Origin: Rhizobiaceae bacterium
Lineage (GTDB): Bacteria; Pseudomonadota; Alphaproteobacteria; Rhizobiales; Rhizobiaceae
Assembly: GCA_023953775.1 (NCBI GenBank)
Contig: JAMLJD010000033.1
Span: 1 to 44,988 of the forward strand
Length of the DNA: 44,988 nucleotides
Direction: 5' to 3'
Shown here: piece after piece, positions 43,303-44,988 of the stretch
Position numbering within the stretch: the stretch's first letter is position 1
Layout: every line of letters begins with the position of its first letter
Made by a program: the position numbers and the translations under genes
The notes under the pieces: generated by a model
Database searches by the model: none
Seen by the model: the letters and a program-made list of their open reading frames with translations, nothing else
What the model was told of the DNA's origin: nothing

Positions 43303-43971
43303 ATGGATGATTTCGCACACCGGCCGCTCGGCTTCACGCGACTTTCACCCGACGAGATGGCGCGGCGGGCCGGCGACTTCCGCGCCCGCATGTCGGCGCG
43401 GCGCACGGTGCGCGACTTCTCGCCCGATCCGGTGCCGCGCGCGCTGATCGAGGACTGCCTGATGACGGCGGCGAGCGCGCCGTCGGGCGCGAACCAGCAG
43501 CCATGGCGCTTCGTGTGCATCTCGGATGCGGCGACCAAGCGGGCGATCCGCGAGGCGGCCGAGAAGGAGGAACGCGAATTCTACGCCGGCCGCGCCTCGG
43601 ACGAATGGCTCGACGCGCTGGCGCCGCTCGGCACGGACGAGAACAAGCCGTTCCTTGAAATCGCCCCCTGGCTGATCGTCATCTTCGCCGAGCGCTACGG
43701 ACTCGATGCCGGGGGACGGCGGGTCAAGCACTACTACGTGCCCGAATCCGTCGGCATCGCCACCGGGCTTCTGATCGCCAGCCTGCACAATGCCGGCCTC
43801 GCGACGCTGACCCACACGCCCTCGCCGATGGGGTTCCTGTCCGAGATCTGCGGCCGGCCCGACAACGAGAAACCGGTGATCCTGCTCGTCGCCGGCTATC
43901 CGGCCGAGCACGCCGACGTGCCGGACATCAAGCGGAAACCGCTCGCCGAAATCGCCATCTGGAAGGAATAG
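43303..43971 (+). CDS. nitroreductase family protein
   Basis: This 222-residue flavoprotein has the nitroreductase fold: [15 protein letters not shown] for FMN phosphate, the [14 protein letters not shown] segment, and [29 protein letters not shown] near the dimer interface. Members reduce nitro groups, quinones or flavin-linked substrates with NAD(P)H, and some relatives are dehalogenases; the substrate here is unknown. GGAGG (43292-43296) is 6 bases before ATG 43303 and 3 before an ATG at 43300; the first is preferred. arfB follows 2 bases after the stop, so the two are co-transcribed. Confidence 0.87.
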   Translation: MDDFAHRPLGFTRLSPDEMARRAGDFRARMSARRTVRDFSPDPVPRALIEDCLMTAASAPSGANQQPWRFVCISDAATKRAIREAAEKEEREFYAGRASDEWLDALAPLGTDENKPFLEIAPWLIVIFAERYGLDAGGRRVKHYYVPESVGIATGLLIASLHNAGLATLTHTPSPMGFLSEICGRPDNEKPVILLVAGYPAEHADVPDIKRKPLAEIAIWKE

Positions 43972-43973
43972 GC

Positions 43974-44402
43974 ATGTCGGACGCCCCCGACGATGCGGCT
44001 GTCGCCATCGACGAGGATGCGGTCGAGGAAAGCTTCATCCGCGCGTCGGGTCCCGGCGGCCAGAACGTCAACAAGGTCGCGACGGCGGTGCAGCTCCGCT
44101 TCGACGTCCACAAGGCCAGGGGGCTGACAGCCTATGTCCGCGACAGGGCGATCCGGCTGGCCGGCCAGAAGGCCACCAAGGACGGCGTGATCGTCATCGA
44201 GGCGAGCCGCTTCCGCACACAGGACCGCAACCGCGAGGACGCCCGCGCGCGTCTGGCCGCGCTGCTCGCCGAGGCGGCCGAGCCGCCGCCGAAACCGCGC
44301 AAGAAGACGCGCCCCTCCAAGGGTGCGGTCGAACGCAGGCTGAAGAAGAAGGCCGGGCGCGCCACCGTGAAGAAGCTGCGCGGCAAGGTCGGGCTGGATT
44401 GA
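43974..44402 (+). CDS. arfB: alternative ribosome-rescue factor ArfB (YaeJ)
   Basis: ArfB frees ribosomes stalled on mRNAs without a stop codon by hydrolysing peptidyl-tRNA. The 142-residue protein has the catalytic Gly-Gly-Gln at 28-30 (SGPGGQNVNKVATAVQLRFD) and lacks the codon-reading domains of release factors. It ends in a basic tail (from about residue 105, KPRKKTRPSKGAVERRLKKKAG) that enters the empty mRNA channel. It starts 2 bases after the nitroreductase gene. Confidence 0.95.
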   Translation: MSDAPDDAAVAIDEDAVEESFIRASGPGGQNVNKVATAVQLRFDVHKARGLTAYVRDRAIRLAGQKATKDGVIVIEASRFRTQDRNREDARARLAALLAEAAEPPPKPRKKTRPSKGAVERRLKKKAGRATVKKLRGKVGLD

Positions 44403-44513
44403 GCCGATACCGCGCTTCCGTCATACGGAGGCAATAATCGCTTTCCATTTCTCGTTGCGGATGCGAAATTTCGGCTCCGCACCCACACCAAACCGCACAG
44501 GGAGATGATCGCG

Positions 44514-44975
44514 ATGGGGATATTCGATTTCGTGAAATCGGTCGGCAAGAAGCTCGGCATCGGTGATGACGAGGAAGCGCCGAAGGAAGAGGATCTGAAG
44601 AAGGAACTCGATTCCCATGCGATCGGCTCCGACAAGATCGAGGTCAAGGTGGTCGGCGACAAGGCGATCCTGAAGGGAAGCGTCGCGGACCAGACCGCCT
44701 TCGAGAAGGCGGTGATCGCGGTCGGCAATACGCTCGGCATCTCCCAGGTCGAAACGGATGTGAAGGTCGAGGCGGCCAACGTCGCGGAAGCGGAGAAGGC
44801 GCCCGTCTTCTACACCGTCAAGAAGGGCGACAATTTGTGGAAGATCGCCGAGGCAAACTACGGCAAGGGCAAGGGCGCCAAGTACACGGTCATCTTCGAG
44901 GCCAACAAGCCGATGCTGAGCGATCCCGACAAGATCTATCCCGGCCAGGTGCTTCGCATTCCCGCGCTCGACTGA
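44514..44975 (+). CDS. BON and LysM domain protein (Kbp/YgaU-like)
   Basis: This 153-residue protein has a short N-terminal helix (MGIFDFVKSVGKKLG), a BON domain (about 30-90) and a LysM domain (about 100-150, FYTVKKGDNLWKIAEANYGKG and IYPGQVLRIP). The order and ends match E. coli Kbp (YgaU), a soluble potassium-binding protein; other relatives are called peptidoglycan-binding LysM proteins. There is no signal peptide, which fits the cytoplasmic Kbp better than a wall binder. AGGGAG is 9 bases before ATG 44514; an ATG at 44505 is too close to it. The 111 bases upstream hold no gene. Confidence 0.88.
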   Translation: MGIFDFVKSVGKKLGIGDDEEAPKEEDLKKELDSHAIGSDKIEVKVVGDKAILKGSVADQTAFEKAVIAVGNTLGISQVETDVKVEAANVAEAEKAPVFYTVKKGDNLWKIAEANYGKGKGAKYTVIFEANKPMLSDPDKIYPGQVLRIPALD

Positions 44976-44988
44976 CCGGCGGACATTT

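Overview
The window is a stretch of high-GC chromosome from an alphaproteobacterium, almost certainly of the order Hyphomicrobiales (Rhizobiales). This rests on gene content and order: pckA divergent from chvI-chvG-hprK-EIIA-HPr with ahcY beside it, trpF-trpB-trpA-accD-folC, a DivL-type kinase, a TsaE-AmgK fusion, an AddAB rather than RecBCD repair nuclease, and DUF2852. Genus cannot be fixed from sequence reading alone. I see no phage, insertion sequence, CRISPR, tRNA or rRNA; nearly all of the window is core genome.

Layout. 1-4176 (+): the tail of a membrane protein, a GGDEF-EAL protein, an SMP-30/gluconolactonase-type protein and an uncharacterised ATP-grasp enzyme. 4183-4542 (-): an RlpA-like exported protein, divergent from hmgA (homogentisate dioxygenase, +). 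6179-9317 (-): dnaK behind a recognisable heat-shock promoter, preceded by a Gfo/Idh oxidoreductase that is divergent from an aldo/keto reductase. 10421-15814 (-): the translation cluster infC, rpmI-rplT, pheS-pheT, with a GFA-family gene inserted between pheS and pheT. infC starts at AUU, and a terminator-like hairpin separates rplT from pheS. 16007-23765 (+): an alpha/beta hydrolase, a DUF2852 membrane protein, a YgjP-type metallopeptidase, then trpF-trpB-(92-aa Trp-rich ORF)-trpA-accD-folC. 23837-35653 (-): one tightly packed run in transcription order divL, tsaE-amgK, murU, addB, addA, trxA. 35854-41225 (-): ahcY, then the PTS/ChvGI block HPr, EIIA, truncated hprK, chvG, chvI. 41575-44975 (+): pckA, a nitroreductase, arfB and a BON-LysM (Kbp-like) protein.

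How the genes work together. The trp block makes the last enzymes of tryptophan synthesis and leads into fatty-acid (accD) and folate (folC) synthesis. The 23.8-35.7 kb block puts a cell-cycle regulator, tRNA t6A modification, peptidoglycan-sugar recycling (AmgK then MurU), double-strand-break repair and thioredoxin on one likely transcript. The ChvGI block links envelope/acid stress signalling with nitrogen-type phosphotransferase control and gluconeogenesis (pckA).

The best candidate for something undescribed is the small Trp-rich ORF translationally coupled between trpB and trpA (20184-20462). Other points worth a look are the pheS-GFA-pheT coupling, the rplT/pheS hairpin, the hairpin leader of rpmI, and an AT-rich inverted repeat between chvI and pckA. 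I did not find a complete novel defence or mobile system here.
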